Assembly: GCA_900177435.1 (NCBI GenBank)
Contig: FXAI01000005.1
Location: forward strand, 109,897-173,896
DNA: 64,000 nucleotides
Source: Alteromonadaceae bacterium Bs31
Lineage (GTDB): Bacteria > Pseudomonadota > Gammaproteobacteria > Pseudomonadales > Cellvibrionaceae
Reading direction: 5' to 3'
Shown: piece after piece, positions 61,933 to 64,000 of the stretch
Layout of the letters: each line of letters opens with the position of its first letter
Numbering within the stretch: position 1 is the first letter of the stretch
Position numbers and translations under genes: made by a program
Notes under the pieces: model-generated
The model's input: the letters and a program-made list of their open reading frames with translations, nothing else
What the model was told of the DNA's origin: nothing
The model's database searches: none

Positions 61933-62772
61933 CTATCCTTGCAGCAGCGCGAGTGCGGCTTCCATATCTGCGCTTAAGTCTTCTGCTTCCGCCGCCTCAA
62001 TAGACGGGTCCAGATCCAGTCGGTAGAAGGCCTTCACTTTGGTGTAATCAATATCCGCATAGCGCGCAATACAGCCAGCCTGGCTTTGCAGCATGGAAAC
62101 AGTCACCAGATCTGCATAGTCTGCGCCTGCGGATTCTCTCTCGAAATCCAGGTGGTCTACTGGAATATTGCGAAGCTCGCTCGGAAACTCCCAGGCATTC
62201 AAGATTCTAACCCCCAGTTGAGGATGAACCTCTTCAATAACTTTATCCAGAGTAATGCTGTCTCGCATTAGTGTTGGATGGTCTTCCGCATAGGAGAGGA
62301 TGGGCAAGATGCCAATCTGATACACCAGCCCAGCAAGGGTCGCCTGGTCCGGTCTAAGCTTTGTCCTGTGCTTGCAAAGCACATGACACATACCCGCAAT
62401 TTCACTTGAGCGCGACCACACTTCGCGCATGCGCCGGTCAATTAAGTCTGAGGTGGCCTGGAACATCTGCTCCATCGCCAGGCCTGTCGCAAGGTTGCAG
62501 GTATACTGCATGCCGAGGCGAGAAAGAGCCATATTCAAGTCTTCAATTTCACGTGGTGCACGGAAGAGCGGGCTGTTTGCCACTTTTATTATGCGTGCAG
62601 TGAGCGAGGCGTCGCTACTAATCACTCCGGCCAGTTGTTTGATACTGGCGTTCTCGTCGTCAGCAACCTCGCGCACTTTGAGTGCTATTTCGGGTAGTGT
62701 TGGCAGTACCAATCGGTCTTTGTCGATGGCAGCATTAATATCTTCGGATACTTTTTGTGCAAGGGCGCTCAT
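61933..62772 (-). CDS. HDOD domain protein
   Basis: A 279-residue cytoplasmic signalling protein, essentially one HDOD domain. LPTLPEIALKVREVADDENA is the usual opening, with VISSDASLTARIIKVANSPL, then LNMALSRLGMQYTCNLATGL. HDOD proteins are linked to second-messenger and stress control but have no established enzyme activity. The start at ATG 62772 has AAAGGAC at a good distance; the frame is open to 62793. It lies between the peptidase and ygfZ. Confidence 0.83.
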   Translation of the reverse strand: MSALAQKVSEDINAAIDKDRLVLPTLPEIALKVREVADDENASIKQLAGVISSDASLTARIIKVANSPLFRAPREIEDLNMALSRLGMQYTCNLATGLAMEQMFQATSDLIDRRMREVWSRSSEIAGMCHVLCKHRTKLRPDQATLAGLVYQIGILPILSYAEDHPTLMRDSITLDKVIEEVHPQLGVRILNAWEFPSELRNIPVDHLDFERESAGADYADLVTVSMLQSQAGCIARYADIDYTKVKAFYRLDLDPSIEAAEAEDLSADMEAALALLQG

Positions 62773-62860
62773 AAATTGTCCTTTCCAGGCCATTGGGTTA
62801 ACACAAATGACAAGGCCGCCTGCCAGCTACGTGGTGAATGTTCGCTAGACTGAAGGCAAG

Positions 62861-63874
62861 CTATTTAGGTATAGCATAGGGAAGGGCCAGCCATGAGAGT
62901 TTTGCCTGTGATTCTTGTTCAAAAATAAGATCTTCGTCGCCACTTACATCATCGTTGATGAGCGCCAGGCACTCCCCGTGTTCGGCAGATTTCGCCTCAT
63001 AATCAATCACAATACCGACTTTTTTACCCTTGCCATCTTTTATAAGGGACTCAAACTTGGGCGTGAATTGCTCTGGCGAGAAAAGAATACCGCAGCGGTA
63101 GAGGTGTTTTTTTAGCGCCGCCTTGTAGTGCATCCGAGCAATGATTTCCTGCCCTGTGTAGCAGCCTTTGCTGAAGGAAATTCCATCTATCAGTTGGTAA
63201 TTGAGTTCCTGGGGAATGAGCTTTTCCACCATGTCTCCGCACACCTCGGCTCTGCCAGCTTTGATATTGAGCCAATGCCAGAAAGCTGGGCTTGTCAGTG
63301 AAGTTGTATTGATCAGGCTTTGCCAGAGGGGTTTGAATTGTTGCTCTTCATAAAACCATAGTTCGCAGCGATTTTCGTCTAGGCGCAGCACAGCAGGCTG
63401 GTCGCCATGCAAAGAAAAACTTCCCACTTCGGGTAAAAGGAGATCCGTGCCGGGAATATGGGTGGAATTTTTTTCAAGATAAACGCCAACAATGGGTGCG
63501 GTTGATAAGGTGATGTCAGCTTTAGAGAAAACAATGTATTTCTTTAATGCCGCAAGCGCGGTGTCCGCAATGCTACGGTGAACTTTAAGGCCAATGGTTT
63601 GTGTGCCCAATGCTGCGGCTGTAAAGCTGCTGTGCATTCTGCCCTTGGCATTACAGTGGGCACCCAGCAGCCATTCATTTTTTTCCAGGCGACTGAAGTC
63701 GCAAGTGCATTGCCCCTGCAGGAATTTCACCGCGTCCGCCCCCTGTATTACTAGCAGTTGGTGCTCGCTTAAGGGCGTGCTCCAAGCTTGGCCTTCACCT
63801 TGTTCGGTGTCGGCAATTGCTTGGTAACAAGGGTTTACAGCAAGGTTTTCGATAAGACTGGGCCAATCGCTCAT
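62861..63874 (-). CDS. ygfZ: tRNA-modifying / Fe-S cluster protein YgfZ
   Basis: Folate-binding protein of the YgfZ (IBA57) family, involved in maintaining certain Fe-S proteins such as MiaB. The 337-residue product holds the family motif SKGCYTGQEIIARMHYK with its conserved Cys. QGADAVKFLQGQCTCDFSRL is the standard N-terminal element. It is divergent from the sdhE-like gene at the window edge, an arrangement well known in gammaproteobacteria. Confidence 0.92.
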   Translation of the reverse strand: MSDWPSLIENLAVNPCYQAIADTEQGEGQAWSTPLSEHQLLVIQGADAVKFLQGQCTCDFSRLEKNEWLLGAHCNAKGRMHSSFTAAALGTQTIGLKVHRSIADTALAALKKYIVFSKADITLSTAPIVGVYLEKNSTHIPGTDLLLPEVGSFSLHGDQPAVLRLDENRCELWFYEEQQFKPLWQSLINTTSLTSPAFWHWLNIKAGRAEVCGDMVEKLIPQELNYQLIDGISFSKGCYTGQEIIARMHYKAALKKHLYRCGILFSPEQFTPKFESLIKDGKGKKVGIVIDYEAKSAEHGECLALINDDVSGDEDLIFEQESQAKLSWLALPYAIPK

Positions 63875-63946
63875 AGTGTTGTTTCCGCTCAGATAAGGCT
63901 ATTGATGTTACAATTCTGGTTTTACTATTTCGGCAGTATTTTCTCA

Positions 63947-64000
63947 ATGGATAAAAACCGACTACGCTGGGCTGTTCGAAGGGGCATGCTGGAACTTGAC
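63947..64000 (+). CDS. sdhE: FAD assembly factor SdhE, first 18 codons
   Basis: Only the N-terminus is present: MDKNRLRWAVRRGMLELD. This contains the RRGMLELD element with the conserved RGxxE motif required for covalent flavin attachment to succinate dehydrogenase. The gene runs off the window. The divergent ygfZ neighbour supports the call. Confidence 0.85.
   Translation, partial: MDKNRLRWAVRRGMLELD

Overview
The window looks like chromosomal DNA of a marine-type gammaproteobacterium, most like the Cellvibrionaceae (Saccharophagus/Teredinibacter relatives). This rests on protein character and neighbourhoods: ffh-rpsP-rimM-trmD-rplS, prfB-lysS, ygfZ next to sdhE, a 463-residue CyaB-type MASE2 adenylate cyclase, and queF, alaA and pdxB variants of gamma type. 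No rRNA, plasmid, phage-structural, integrase, transposase or CRISPR signal was seen. The species is an inference that a database search would settle.

Layout. 1-13.4 kb: the start of a beta-propeller sensor, rlmM, an ABM-fold protein, tusA, then a translationally coupled run epmC / 5'-3' exonuclease / pdxB followed by an unusual NAD-kinase-like + methyltransferase fusion. A GGDEF-EAL protein, alaA, msrB and a Tag-like glycosylase follow. 14.7-21.2 kb: tRNA-Glu and tRNA-Gly behind a near-consensus promoter, an ABC-2 exporter, queF, the cyaB-like cyclase with a coiled-coil partner, and tRNA-Ser followed by a 31-bp perfect inverted repeat and two 183-bp tandem repeats. 22-25.5 kb: a tightly packed five-gene set (VTT membrane protein, ATP-grasp enzyme, frameshifted DoxX-like protein, DinB-like protein, NRDE/TANGO2 protein) with no function I can name. 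25.5-30.3 kb: a two-domain QueD-like protein, NIF3-like, DUF3135, Nudix CoA hydrolase, CorC and YpjD.

30.4-38.3 kb is core translation and secretion (ffh, rpsP, rimM, trmD, rplS), a lipoprotein-type DsbC, and hom-thrC for threonine synthesis. 39-50.8 kb: recJ, a large VolA-like lipase lipoprotein, prfB with its programmed frameshift, lysS, ung and pckA.

50.8-58.6 kb is the most accessory-like part: a small lipoprotein, a potassium-channel pair, an orphan membrane protein, and a four-gene envelope operon (LPP20 protein, CsgG-fold protein, MltC-like lytic transglycosylase, LPP20 lipoprotein). I consider this operon and the 22-25.5 kb cluster the best candidates for undescribed systems. A CII-like regulator without phage neighbours, a lipoprotein M16 peptidase, an HDOD protein, ygfZ and the first codons of sdhE close the window.
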